Source: Paenarthrobacter sp. GOM3 (lineage in GTDB: Bacteria > Actinomycetota > Actinomycetes > Actinomycetales > Micrococcaceae). Taken from it: a stretch of 64,000 bases of DNA. This document shows positions 1 to 8,617 of this stretch, one piece after another. Every line of letters begins with the position of its first letter. The stretch's first letter is position 1. The DNA lies in contig NZ_CP136562.1 in NCBI RefSeq assembly GCF_018215265.2, positions 2,666,001 to 2,730,000 on the forward strand, given 5' to 3'. The position numbers and the translations under genes are program-made. Under the pieces are notes generated by a model. That model was not told the DNA's origin. It did no database searches and worked only from the letters and a program-made list of their open reading frames with translations.

Positions 1-300
1 TTCGTAGAAGAAAAGTTCTTGCACATTGACCTCAAGGTCATACGCAAGGGGATCCAGGCATCGCCCGCACTCGCCGGTTACTTCGACGATGACGGAGCCA
101 GATACCAGAATTCCTTCGTGTACGGCCTCCAGGCGAAGATCCAGCTCGATATCCGAGCCTTCCTTCACGCCAATGAGCGCCACACCAAGGTCACTTGGCG
201 CAGGTACATGCTCGTTGAGTGTCCGCATGGTCCCTGGACTGCGTCCAAGGTCCTTGACTACCAGCGCCAAGGGCGAACTTGCATCTCGCTTAATGAGAAC
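1..300 (-). CDS. DUF177 (YceD-like) protein, partial at window edge
   Basis: The reverse strand reads a DUF177/YceD protein cut off by the left edge. The family motif GECGRCLDPL, with its paired cysteines, is followed by an acidic stretch. In many bacteria this gene lies directly before rpmF (ribosomal protein L32), which would be just outside the window. The frame is open back to a stop near 322, but no ATG or GTG is in frame before the conserved part. Candidate starts are ATT at 294, which has AGGAG five bases upstream, or TTG at 270. The 300 boundary is therefore only the approximate start of the conserved reading. It lies downstream of coaD on the same strand. Confidence 0.75.
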
Positions 301-434
301 TCCTGTAGAACATATGACCGACGTACCATCTTAGCCTGATCTCGCTGGAGGACTCAAACTGACGCCGGGCGCGCGCAAAGGCGCGGTGGTTTCAGCTGGG
401 AACTCTGCGTGAAGGCGCAAGGTACCCAGCAAGC

Positions 435-935
435 TTACCCCTTGCGAGGCGGTTCGGTGGGCGGCTCGCCAGCGAGGAGCCGTTTCAGCACCGACTTCGG
501 GACGAAATCGGAGATATCGCCGCCCAGCACGCTGATCTCCTTGATCAGGGTGGACGAAAGATGCACGTAATGCGCCTCCGCCGGCAGGAAGACGGTCTCG
601 ACGCCGGTCAACTGACGGTTCATGGTGGCCATCGGCAGCTCATAATCAAAATCCGATGAGGACCGAAGGCCCTTGACGATCGCGGATACACCGCGGTTCC
701 TGCAGTACTCGGCAAGGAGCCCTTCACCCATGGGCTCCACGATGATCCCGCGCAACGAGGCCAGCGTTTCGCGCGCCATCTCCATGCGGTCCTCAAGGCT
801 GAACCGGTACTTCTTGGCATAGTTCGTGGACACCGCCACGATGACCTCGTCAAACAAGCCGGCAGCCCGGGCGATGACTTCGAGATGTCCGTTGTGGATA
901 GGGTCAAAAGATCCAGGGCATACCGCGCGTCTCAT
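435..935 (-). CDS. coaD: Phosphopantetheine adenylyltransferase
   Basis: This 166-residue protein is of usual CoaD length. It adds AMP from ATP to 4'-phosphopantetheine, the penultimate step of coenzyme A synthesis, in the cytoplasm. The N-terminal GSFDPIHNGH (about residues 8-17) is the nucleotidyltransferase HxGH box. KGLRSSSDFDYE near residue 89 and HLSSTLIKEI near 125 are the other conserved CoaD segments. The start ATG at 935 gives MRRAVCPGSFDP, as expected. Gene order with recG and rsmD upstream and DUF177 downstream is a familiar actinobacterial arrangement, here interrupted by two genes on the other strand. Confidence 0.97.
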   Translation of the reverse strand: MRRAVCPGSFDPIHNGHLEVIARAAGLFDEVIVAVSTNYAKKYRFSLEDRMEMARETLASLRGIIVEPMGEGLLAEYCRNRGVSAIVKGLRSSSDFDYELPMATMNRQLTGVETVFLPAEAHYVHLSSTLIKEISVLGGDISDFVPKSVLKRLLAGEPPTEPPRKG

Positions 936-970
936 GAGACGAACCTACCCCATTGCTCTGCCGGGATACC

Positions 971-2242
971 ATGGCTCCCATGGCATCCGCAGGCAGCAGC
1001 CCCCTTGATACATACGCCGGCAACGGATCAGCTCACGGTACCGGCAGCACCGCCCCGTGGCAGCGGGCGGCCCTCGGAGCGAACCTGCTGTCCCCTGACG
1101 GAGGGCTCGGCGTAACCATCTTCGAGGAGATGACCACGCTGGCGGTATCAACGGGCGCCATCAATCTCGGCCAGGGCTTCCCGGATGAGGACGGCCCGTC
1201 CGAGATCAAGGCCGCGGCCCAGGCAGCCATTGCATCCGGAGCCAACCAGTACGCACCCGGCAAGGGCGTACCCGCGTTGAGGGAAGCAATCGCAGCCCAC
1301 CAGAAGCGGTTCTACGGATTGGACCCCAATCCCGACACGGAAGTACTGGTCACCACCGGCGCTACCGAGGCAATCGCCGCGGCGTTGCTGGCTTTCGTGC
1401 AGCCCGGCGATGAAGTCCTGACCTTCGAACCGTTCTACGACTCCTACGGTGCCATCATTGGCCTGGCAGGCGCCAAACACGTCACCGCTCCCCTGCTGGC
1501 GCCGGACTTCATGCCTGACCTCAACGCCCTGGAAAGCTCGTTCAGCAGCCGGACCAAGGTTGTCCTCCTCAACAATCCGCACAACCCCACCGGTGCCGTC
1601 TTCCCCCGGCATGTACTGGCCAAAGTCGTTGAGTTGGCTGCCAAGTACGACGCAATGATCGTCAGCGACGAAGTGTACGAGCACCTGACTTTCGGTCCAG
1701 CCCACATCCCGGTCGCGTCCCTCCCGGGAGCGGCTGTGAGGACCATCACGATCTCCTCCGCCGGCAAGACCTTTTCCTTCACCGGCTGGAAAATTGGGTG
1801 GCTGAGCGGTCCGGAACACCTCGTTGCGGCAGTGCGCACAGTGAAGCAATTCCTGACCTACAGTTCCGGTACGCCCTTCCAGAGCGCCATCGCGGTGGGC
1901 CTCGCGCTACCAGACGACTTCTACACCGGCATCGCAACAACGCTCCAGCACAAACGCGACATCCTGGCCGCGGGCCTGCGTGCCGCCGGGTTCGACGTGT
2001 ACTCCCCCAGCGGAACGTACTTCATCAACGTGGACACCGCCCCGCTGGGAATCCTCGATTCAGTGGACCTCGCCCGGCGCCTGCCCGGGCTGGTGGGAGT
2101 GGCAGCAATCCCTGTTCCCGTGTTCTGCCACCCCGAAGGTGCCGAACGGACGCGTTCCCTCCTGCGCTTCGCGTTCTGCAAGAAGACCGGCGTTTTGGAA
2201 GAAGCTGCGGAACGCCTGGCCACGCTCAAGGACCGGCTCTGA
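971..2242 (+). CDS. Class I/II PLP-dependent aminotransferase (DapC-like)
   Basis: This fold-type I aminotransferase of about 423 residues carries SAGKTFSFTGWKIGW, whose lysine should bind pyridoxal phosphate. NNPHNPTGAVF and SDEVYEHL upstream are the usual cofactor-site motifs. It resembles actinobacterial enzymes annotated as N-succinyldiaminopimelate aminotransferase (DapC, Rv0858c type) and kynurenine/glutamine transaminases. The true substrate cannot be fixed from sequence, so no symbol is given. The frame opens with a TTG at 953; the ATG at 971 is preferred, and a second ATG follows at 980. No clear ribosome binding site is seen. Its last codons overlap the next gene. Confidence 0.9.
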   Translation: MAPMASAGSSPLDTYAGNGSAHGTGSTAPWQRAALGANLLSPDGGLGVTIFEEMTTLAVSTGAINLGQGFPDEDGPSEIKAAAQAAIASGANQYAPGKGVPALREAIAAHQKRFYGLDPNPDTEVLVTTGATEAIAAALLAFVQPGDEVLTFEPFYDSYGAIIGLAGAKHVTAPLLAPDFMPDLNALESSFSSRTKVVLLNNPHNPTGAVFPRHVLAKVVELAAKYDAMIVSDEVYEHLTFGPAHIPVASLPGAAVRTITISSAGKTFSFTGWKIGWLSGPEHLVAAVRTVKQFLTYSSGTPFQSAIAVGLALPDDFYTGIATTLQHKRDILAAGLRAAGFDVYSPSGTYFINVDTAPLGILDSVDLARRLPGLVGVAAIPVPVFCHPEGAERTRSLLRFAFCKKTGVLEEAAERLATLKDRL

Positions 2243-3024
2243 ACCCCGCCCAGCCCCATGCTGCCCGCTTCCTCCGGACCACGGGCCAACATGCCACCAT
2301 CGAGGCGGACACACTCATAGACGGCAGCTACATCCTCAGCATCGGCGGAGCAGAACAGTCCCACGTCAACCTCCAGGACCCGGCGGAGATCTTCTACGAG
2401 TACCTGCGCAGGATCGGACACGTGGTGGACCTTGCAGCCGAACCGGGCACGCCCATCACGGCATTGCATCTTGGAGCCGGCGCACTCACGTTGGCCCGCT
2501 ATATCCAGGCAACCCGTCCGGGTTCGGACCAATACGCAGTTGAGCTCGAGCGTGAACTCCTGGACTTTGTCCTCCAGAAGCTGCCCATGCCGGAGGGCAC
2601 CAACCTGACAACCCATATCGGCGACGCCCGCGATGCGCTGGGTGAACTGCCAGCCCACCTGAGGTTCGACGTCGTTATCCTTGACATCTTCTCCGGACCG
2701 GAGGCTCCCGCCCACATCGCCTGCAGGGACTTCTACGAAGAGGCAGCGGCACGGTTGGGCCCCGACGGCGTCCTGATCATCAACGTGGGCGACGAACCCG
2801 CCCTGACACTGGTCCGCAGCCAAGTGGCTGCACTCCGGGCAGCTATGCCAGACGTCGCCGCCTTCGCTGAATCGGGCATGTTCGCGGGCCGATACCCGGG
2901 CAACATCATCCTGGTTGGCACCCGGAAACCATGGCCGTCAGGATGGACGACTGAACTCCTTGCCCGTGGACCCCACCCGGCAGCGGTACTCACAGGCGTC
3001 GACCTGGACCGCATCACAGCCTAG
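2239..3024 (+). CDS. Spermidine synthase-like methyltransferase-fold protein, CTG start
   Basis: About 261 residues with a class I Rossmann fold of the spermidine synthase type: LHLGAGALTLARY (SAM/dcSAM-binding glycine motif), YAVELERE (acidic loop), GDARDAL, DVVILDIFSG, and a segment ending GPDGVLIINV. Whether it makes polyamines is not shown; actinobacterial members often lack a proven substrate. No ATG, GTG or TTG is in frame before the conserved region. The best start is CTG at 2239, with AAGGA six bases upstream and a CTGA overlap with the aminotransferase stop, which implies translational coupling. The pair forms a two-gene rightward operon between rsmD and coaD. Confidence 0.8.
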   Translation: MNPAQPHAARFLRTTGQHATIEADTLIDGSYILSIGGAEQSHVNLQDPAEIFYEYLRRIGHVVDLAAEPGTPITALHLGAGALTLARYIQATRPGSDQYAVELERELLDFVLQKLPMPEGTNLTTHIGDARDALGELPAHLRFDVVILDIFSGPEAPAHIACRDFYEEAAARLGPDGVLIINVGDEPALTLVRSQVAALRAAMPDVAAFAESGMFAGRYPGNIILVGTRKPWPSGWTTELLARGPHPAAVLTGVDLDRITA

Positions 3025-3037
3025 GCAGGAACACGCC

Positions 3038-3604
3038 TCAGGACGGTTCCGCAAACCACAGCTTGGTCTCGCCATACTTCTTATCCGCGAAACACTCCAA
3101 GGACTCCGGCCACGCGGGTTCGGGACTTCGCGAACTTCGCTCCACCACGACTACGGCAGCCTCGTCCAAGTGCGGTGCCAGTTTGGCAAGCACAGCGCTG
3201 AGGGCAGCTTCGTCCAAGGGGTAGGGAGGGTCCAGGAAGACCAGGTCCCACAGATCAGCTTCCCCGGCACGTTCTAGGAACGATTCCACCTTTGACCTGT
3301 GGACCGATACCCTCTTGCTGCCTACCACCTGGTTCACCAGGTCAGCATTGCGCTGGCAGACGTCGCTGGCCTTGGCGTCAAACTCCACGAGGTCCACGCT
3401 GCGGGCGCCACGGCTGGCGCTCTCAATTCCCAGGGAACCCGAACCCGCATAGAGGTCAAGGACCCGGAACCCATCAATGACCGCCAAGGACTCCAAACGG
3501 GAGAAGAGCGCCTCCTTGACCCGGTCCGTCGTGGGCCGCGTCGCTGTTCCGGGGACGCTCGCCAACGGGTTCCCGCCGGCAGCACCGGCGATGATGCGGC
3601 TCAC
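3038..3604 (-). CDS. rsmD: 16S rRNA (guanine966-N2)-methyltransferase
   Basis: About 188 residues, matching the RsmD family length. It methylates G966 of 16S rRNA in the small subunit using SAM. VSRIIAGAAGG at the N-terminus, VLDLYAGSGSLGIES (SAM motif I) and VFLDPPYPLD (the DPPY catalytic motif of N-methyltransferases) are all present. The start is placed at GTG 3604, which has AAGGA upstream; an upstream TTG at 3628 would add eight residues unlike the family. It follows recG by 39 bases and is probably cotranscribed with it. Its end lies 13 bases from the convergent spermidine synthase-like gene. Confidence 0.95.
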   Translation of the reverse strand: MSRIIAGAAGGNPLASVPGTATRPTTDRVKEALFSRLESLAVIDGFRVLDLYAGSGSLGIESASRGARSVDLVEFDAKASDVCQRNADLVNQVVGSKRVSVHRSKVESFLERAGEADLWDLVFLDPPYPLDEAALSAVLAKLAPHLDEAAVVVVERSSRSPEPAWPESLECFADKKYGETKLWFAEPS

Positions 3605-3643
3605 GGGTTGGTTCCTTCCAGGCCGCAAGGCGTCCCTGGACTC

Positions 3644-5899
3644 TTAACCGCGTTCAAGGAACGCCTCCTTTTCGGGGTTCAAATATTCGTCGATTGCCGC
3701 GGCGAGGGCGGGTTGGTGCTCCAAGGCAGGGTCCTCTGACACCAGTGCCTGGGCATCCGTGCGTGCCCGCGCAATGATGTCCTCGTGGTCAAGGACACGG
3801 AGCAGCTTCAGCGTCGAGCGGCCGCCGGACTGGGAAGCGCCAAGGATGTCGCCTTCCCGGCGAAGCTTCAGGTCCTCCTGGGAGAGCTCGAAACCGTCAG
3901 TGGTCGAGGCCACGGCTTCCAGGCGGCGGCGGCTCGGGTGTCCCGGTTCCAAAGTAGTCACCAGGAGGCAGGTGCCGGGCAACCCTCCGCGGCCCACCCG
4001 GCCACGCAGCTGGTGGAGTTGCGAAATTCCAAAGCGGTCAGCGTTCAGGATCACCATGAGGGTGGCGTTATGGACGTCCACACCCACTTCGATGACGGTC
4101 GTGGACACCAGGACCTTGGTCTGGTTGGCCGCGAATGAAGCCATGGTGTCGGACTTAAGCTGTGGATCCTGCCGGCCATGCAGCGGTGCCACCGGGACAC
4201 CGGCCAAGGACGGCTCATCCAGGAGGCTTTCGACGACGGCCGTCACCGACGCGAGCTCGCGTGACGGACCGTCGTCCGCTAGGTCGGCGTCGCTCGGTTC
4301 CGCTTCCCCCGGACTGAAGTCGCCGTCGTCGTCCGACCCGATCTTGGGGCAGACCACGTACACCTGGTGCCCCGAGTCGACTTCCTCACGGGACCGTTTC
4401 CAAATCCGGTCCACCCATCCGGGGTTCTCCGCGAGCCCCACCACATGCGTTGAGATGGGGGCACGCCCCGCAGGAAGCTCGTCAAGGATGGACGTTTCAA
4501 GATCGCCGAACACTGTCATGGCAACGGTCCGCGGAATGGGCGTGGCTGTCATGACCAGCAAGTGCGGGGGGCGTTGCGCCTTGGCCCTGAGGGCATCCCG
4601 CTGCTCCACTCCGAAGCGGTGCTGCTCGTCCACCACAATCAAGCCGAGATCCTGGAAGCTCGTTTTATCGCTCAGCAAAGCGTGCGTGCCGATCACGATG
4701 CCTGCATTCCCGGATGCGGCGTCCAGCATGGCCTGTTTTTTGGCGGCGGTAGGCATGGATCCCGTCAGCAGCGTCACCTGGACAGTTTCTGGCGCCGCGT
4801 CGCCTCCAAGCATGCCGGCGCCACCGAAAACATGGTCCCGTGCAAGCCCGCCCAGGGTCCGGCGGATCGAGTGGAAGTGTTGGGCGGCGAGGACCTCGGT
4901 GGGGGCAAGGAGGGCGGCCTGGCCACCGGCATCCACCACCTGCAACATCGCCCGGAGGGCAACGATGGTCTTACCGGACCCCACTTCACCCTGCAGCAAC
5001 CTGTTCATGGGTGTGTCACATGCAAGTTCTTCAGCAAGCGTCTTCCCGACGGCGGACTGGCCGGCGGTCAGGGTAAACGGCAGCTTTTGGTCGAACCTGC
5101 CCAGCAAACCGCCGCTGACCGGCCGGCGGGCCGTCGCTTCCTCCGCCGCAAGTTGGGCCCGCCGGCGAGCAAGGGCTGCCTGCAGGACGAGCGCTTCCTG
5201 GTAACGGAAACGTTCCTGTGCCCGCTGCCAATCCTTGGCGGTCTCCGGCGAATGAATCAGGCGATACGCTTCGGCCACACTAAGGGGCCCGTCCCTGCGA
5301 ACGATGTCATCAGGGAGGGGATCACTCATCGCGTCCAGGTCCATGGTCTCCAGGAGGGCACTGATGACTTTGTGGATGGACCAGCTGGTGAGTTTCGCGG
5401 TGGCCGGATAGACCGGGATGGGCATTGCAGCGAGCTTTTCGGGGTCCATGGAGCCCTCGGCTCCAGGGTCCTCGTCAAGCAACAGGAAGTCAGGATTGGT
5501 CAGGCCCAAGGCACCACCGTAGCGGGTCACCTTGCCCGAGAACATCGCCCGGCGGCCGGGGAGGAGCTCCGACTTGGCCCTGAACCCGTTGAAGAAGCTG
5601 ACCTTCAACGTGCCAGGCACGTTGCTGCCGCCTGCTTCGTCGGTTACCACGACATCGGTGATGGAACCTCGACGGGCACGCATTTGGCGGGTGCTGTTGG
5701 ACAGCACGCGGGCGATCAGTGTGACTTCCTCATCCAACGGGAGGTTGTTGATGGGTGTCAGCTCACCACGGCTCAGGTAGCGGCGTGGAAAATAGTTCAG
5801 CAAGGAACCGACGGTCTTCAGGCCCAGGTGTTTCTCGATGACGGTAGCGGACCGCTTGCCGATACGGCGTTCGAGGGGCAGTTCGAGTTCAGAATTCAT
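3644..5899 (-). CDS. recG: ATP-dependent DNA helicase RecG
   Basis: A superfamily 2 helicase of about 751 residues that reverses stalled forks and unwinds branched DNA. An N-terminal wedge/OB region is followed by GEVGSGKT (Walker A), VVDEQHRFGVEQR (DExH-type box II), VMTATPIPRT (motif III), and a C-terminal RGRVGRG motif VI. The start at ATG 5899 gives the typical MNSELELPLERRIGK; an in-frame ATG at 5929 would add ten residues. The chosen start overlaps the end of the DAK gene by 11 bases, so the two are translationally linked. An acidic insert around EAEPSDADLADDG is a lineage-type loop. Confidence 0.97.
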   Translation of the reverse strand: MNSELELPLERRIGKRSATVIEKHLGLKTVGSLLNYFPRRYLSRGELTPINNLPLDEEVTLIARVLSNSTRQMRARRGSITDVVVTDEAGGSNVPGTLKVSFFNGFRAKSELLPGRRAMFSGKVTRYGGALGLTNPDFLLLDEDPGAEGSMDPEKLAAMPIPVYPATAKLTSWSIHKVISALLETMDLDAMSDPLPDDIVRRDGPLSVAEAYRLIHSPETAKDWQRAQERFRYQEALVLQAALARRRAQLAAEEATARRPVSGGLLGRFDQKLPFTLTAGQSAVGKTLAEELACDTPMNRLLQGEVGSGKTIVALRAMLQVVDAGGQAALLAPTEVLAAQHFHSIRRTLGGLARDHVFGGAGMLGGDAAPETVQVTLLTGSMPTAAKKQAMLDAASGNAGIVIGTHALLSDKTSFQDLGLIVVDEQHRFGVEQRDALRAKAQRPPHLLVMTATPIPRTVAMTVFGDLETSILDELPAGRAPISTHVVGLAENPGWVDRIWKRSREEVDSGHQVYVVCPKIGSDDDGDFSPGEAEPSDADLADDGPSRELASVTAVVESLLDEPSLAGVPVAPLHGRQDPQLKSDTMASFAANQTKVLVSTTVIEVGVDVHNATLMVILNADRFGISQLHQLRGRVGRGGLPGTCLLVTTLEPGHPSRRRLEAVASTTDGFELSQEDLKLRREGDILGASQSGGRSTLKLLRVLDHEDIIARARTDAQALVSEDPALEHQPALAAAIDEYLNPEKEAFLERG

Positions 5900-6998
5900 G
5901 CCGTGACTGGCCCGGGTCGCCGGGTGCATCGTTGTCTTGGGAAGGGTTGTTTTGAGTAGGTGTGTCTTGGGCAGCCCCGGTCGGAACCGCGAGCTGGCTG
6001 ACGGCGATGTCCGTAGGTTCGCCCAACGAACGAATCAGGGCAACGGCGGGCTCAGGATCGGGGACGTGGACATGCACCCGCCAACGGTAGCTGGCTTCCA
6101 CGGCAGGCTCGTCGTCGTCATCCGGGCCCTGCGCTCCGCCCACCTGGCTCATGATCACGGAATCGCCCATTTCGTCCAGGCGTTGCCGGAGGATGGCTGC
6201 GTTCAGCGGCGACAGGCTGATGGTGCACATGACTTCCACACCGTCATCGGCAGGCATGTGCTCATGGATGTGCGGATCCTGCAGCTTGTAGCCGTGCAGG
6301 CCGTCCAACAGCTCATCCTGGAGTTCCTCTCCGAGGACCGCCGAGCGGAGGCAGTCAAGAACCAGGAGCATGCCAACGCCCCCGGCGTCGACCACGCGGG
6401 CTTCGTGAAGTTGCGCGAGTTCGTCTTCGGTTCGGACAACGGCCTGGTAGGCGGCGTCCACTACGGCATCAAGGGAAAGGCCCAGCGCATGGTTGCTGTC
6501 ATCACCGTTCTGGGCCGCCTCCACGGCCTGGGCTGCGTTCGCGGCGGCCTCCAGGACCGAAAGCATGGTTCCGGCAACGGGTTCGCTCAACGCCGACCAC
6601 GCCCGGATTTGTGCCCTGTTCAAAGCAGTAGCGAGCAGGGGCGCGCTCAGCCGCGACTTGCCGGCCAGGGGCTCAGCTGCTGCGCAGAGAAAGACGGCGA
6701 AGAGCGTCCCGGAGTTACCGCGCGCCTGCTCCATGGCGGCCTGGCCTGCCCGGGAAAGAACCGCTCCGACGTCGTTTCCTGTTTCGGTGGAATCCGGGGT
6801 GGTGCCACCCAGGGCCGAGACGGCAGCCCGGACCGTGAGATAGAGGTTGGTGCCGGTATCGCCGTCGGCGACAGGAAAAATGTTGATCGCGTTAAGGCGG
6901 TCGCTATGGTTCCCCAGGACTACTTCCGCTTTGCCGAGCCAACGCTTCATGGCGTGCGCATTCGCGGCGATCTTAGTCTGCAAAGTGATCCCATCCAA
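5889..6998 (-). CDS. DAK2/DhaL-domain kinase (YloV/FakA-like)
   Basis: The N-terminal DhaL-type domain carries NIFPVADGDTGTN, whose aspartates bind Mg-nucleotide in this kinase family, followed by QARGNSGT and DAGGVGML. A middle DAK1_2-like region and a hydrophilic, variable tail follow. In Firmicutes the homologue FakA phosphorylates fatty acids held by FakB (DegV family); no FakB is in this window, so that role is inference. The start is uncertain: TTG at 6998 or 6983 fits the family's usual distance to the DGDTGTN motif, while the first ATG is at 6950. Either TTG overlaps the end of thiL, indicating an operon thiL-DAK-recG-rsmD. Confidence 0.85.
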   Translation of the reverse strand: MDGITLQTKIAANAHAMKRWLGKAEVVLGNHSDRLNAINIFPVADGDTGTNLYLTVRAAVSALGGTTPDSTETGNDVGAVLSRAGQAAMEQARGNSGTLFAVFLCAAAEPLAGKSRLSAPLLATALNRAQIRAWSALSEPVAGTMLSVLEAAANAAQAVEAAQNGDDSNHALGLSLDAVVDAAYQAVVRTEDELAQLHEARVVDAGGVGMLLVLDCLRSAVLGEELQDELLDGLHGYKLQDPHIHEHMPADDGVEVMCTISLSPLNAAILRQRLDEMGDSVIMSQVGGAQGPDDDDEPAVEASYRWRVHVHVPDPEPAVALIRSLGEPTDIAVSQLAVPTGAAQDTPTQNNPSQDNDAPGDPGQSRHEF

Positions 6999-7986
6999 CG
7001 GTGTCAGCGGCTTGCCCGGCAATCCGGATACCGCTGCCTGGCGGCTCGACAACGGCTTGAACCGAGCCTATCGCAGTGAAGCCCTCCGGCAGCTGAACGC
7101 CAGCTGGGAACGTAGCCAGCAAGCCGTGGTCCTCTCCCCCGCCAAGGACCCAGGGCATCGCGTCGGCACCCAGTAGTGCTGCTGCCGGTTCCAAGGGTAC
7201 CGCGTATGCCTTCAGGGCCGTGGGATCGAAGTCCAGGACCACCCCGCTTGCCGAAGCCAGCCGATTGCCGTCGCGCAGCAGGCCGTCCGAGATGTCCAGC
7301 ATGGCGGAGGCCCCGGCGCGGGCGGCAGCAGGGCCGGCTGCCAGTGGGGGCAGCGGGCGGCACTGGTTGTCCACCAGGGCCCGGAGTTCCGCTGACAGGC
7401 TGCCCAGCGGAACGTCGCTTTCAAGGAGGGCCCACCCGGCCGCTGCCCGGCCCAGGGTGCCTGCCACGGCAAGAAGGTGACCGGGTTTCGCGCCCGAACG
7501 CACCACTGGCGCCAGACCGGCCAGCGAACCGACGACGGCCACCGTCACTGCGATCTCGCGGCCGCGGCCCAGATCTCCCCCGGCAACGGAGCAGTCGAGG
7601 GGGCCCAACGCTGTAATCGCCGCGGTGAGGCCGTCTGCAAAGGATTCGACCCATTCAACCGGGGTGCTCGGGGGCATGGTCAGGCTGACAACCAAGGAAG
7701 TAGCCGTGCCTCCCATGGCGTTGATGTCGCTGAGGTTCTGGGCCGCAGCTTTCCACCCGACATCGAACCCTGTGGTTCGGTAGCCGTTGTTCCACTCCAG
7801 CCTGAAATCCTGGTCCTGGGTCTGCGTGTCGATGGAGATCAAGGTGCGGCCATCGGGAGCGGCGACCAGGGCAGCGTCGTCCCCAGGTCCCAACAAAATG
7901 CCGGGACTGTGGTTCAGGCGCGGAAAGATCCGGGCAAGGAGCTCGGACTCCGAAAGGTCTTGGACGATCAATTGTTCTGCGGGCAC
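6973..7986 (-). CDS. thiL: Thiamine-monophosphate kinase
   Basis: A 337-residue PurM/ThiL-superfamily enzyme that phosphorylates thiamine monophosphate to thiamine pyrophosphate with ATP, the last step of cofactor synthesis. Seen are GPGDDAALV near residue 33, NLSDINAMGG near 84, AGGDLGRG near 140, MLDISDGLL near 227 and GGGEDHGLL near 284, all conserved ThiL motifs. The start is ATG 7986, giving MPAEQLIVQDLSE. It heads the leftward operon with the DAK kinase, recG and rsmD. The divergent neighbour across about 120 bases is a DUF3515 lipoprotein gene, a pairing common in actinobacteria. Confidence 0.95.
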   Translation of the reverse strand: MPAEQLIVQDLSESELLARIFPRLNHSPGILLGPGDDAALVAAPDGRTLISIDTQTQDQDFRLEWNNGYRTTGFDVGWKAAAQNLSDINAMGGTATSLVVSLTMPPSTPVEWVESFADGLTAAITALGPLDCSVAGGDLGRGREIAVTVAVVGSLAGLAPVVRSGAKPGHLLAVAGTLGRAAAGWALLESDVPLGSLSAELRALVDNQCRPLPPLAAGPAAARAGASAMLDISDGLLRDGNRLASASGVVLDFDPTALKAYAVPLEPAAALLGADAMPWVLGGGEDHGLLATFPAGVQLPEGFTAIGSVQAVVEPPGSGIRIAGQAADTVGWDHFAD

Positions 7987-8107
7987 GGCTCTACGCTATC
8001 GCGATCCACCGACAGGATAACGCCGGGGTCGTCTCCACGGGACGCACCGGATTGTGACCGGGATAACGCGAATCTGCCCGGCAGCACACGCGGGATAGGC
8101 TGGATCC

Positions 8108-8617
8108 ATGCACCACAAGACCCTCCGCCGGACTGCCATCTCTGCGTCACTGGCCGCTGCTTCCGCCCTCGCAATCACGGCCTGTTCACCGGCCGTAGAC
8201 GTCACGGCAGCCTCGGATGCCGCCAATCCTGCCTGCGCTCCGATGATGGTGGCCCTTCCGGACCAGATCGGCGACGCCGCGCTCCGCAAGACGAACAGCC
8301 AGGCAACCGCAGCATGGGGCGACCCATCGCAGGTGATCCTCCGGTGCGGCGTGAATGTTCCCGGCCCCACCACTGACCGCTGCGTGAGCGTCAACGACAT
8401 CGATTGGGTCATTAAGGAAGGCGACCCCGTCTATACCTTGACAACGTTCGGTAGGGAACCCGCCACGGAAATCCTGATTGATCCCACCAAGCTTGAAGCG
8501 GCCAACATCAGTTCGGCGACGGTCCTGACGGAACTCGCCGCTGCCGTGGGCAAGATCAAGGCGACCGGGAAGTGCGTCGGCCAGGAAGACCTGCAGAACC
8601 TGCCCACCGGCAAGTAG
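8108..8617 (+). CDS. DUF3515 family lipoprotein
   Basis: A 169-residue exported protein with a lipoprotein signal: basic MHHKTLRR, a hydrophobic stretch and the lipobox AITAC with cysteine near residue 26. The mature part has paired cysteines (NPACAP, LRCGV, RCVSV, GKCVG) and the conserved CGVNVPGPT segment of DUF3515. The function of the family is unknown. It sits between thiL and ddl, its usual actinobacterial context, which suggests an envelope role by association only. Its TAG stop abuts the stop of ddl on the other strand with no gap. Confidence 0.88.
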   Translation: MHHKTLRRTAISASLAAASALAITACSPAVDVTAASDAANPACAPMMVALPDQIGDAALRKTNSQATAAWGDPSQVILRCGVNVPGPTTDRCVSVNDIDWVIKEGDPVYTLTTFGREPATEILIDPTKLEAANISSATVLTELAAAVGKIKATGKCVGQEDLQNLPTGK

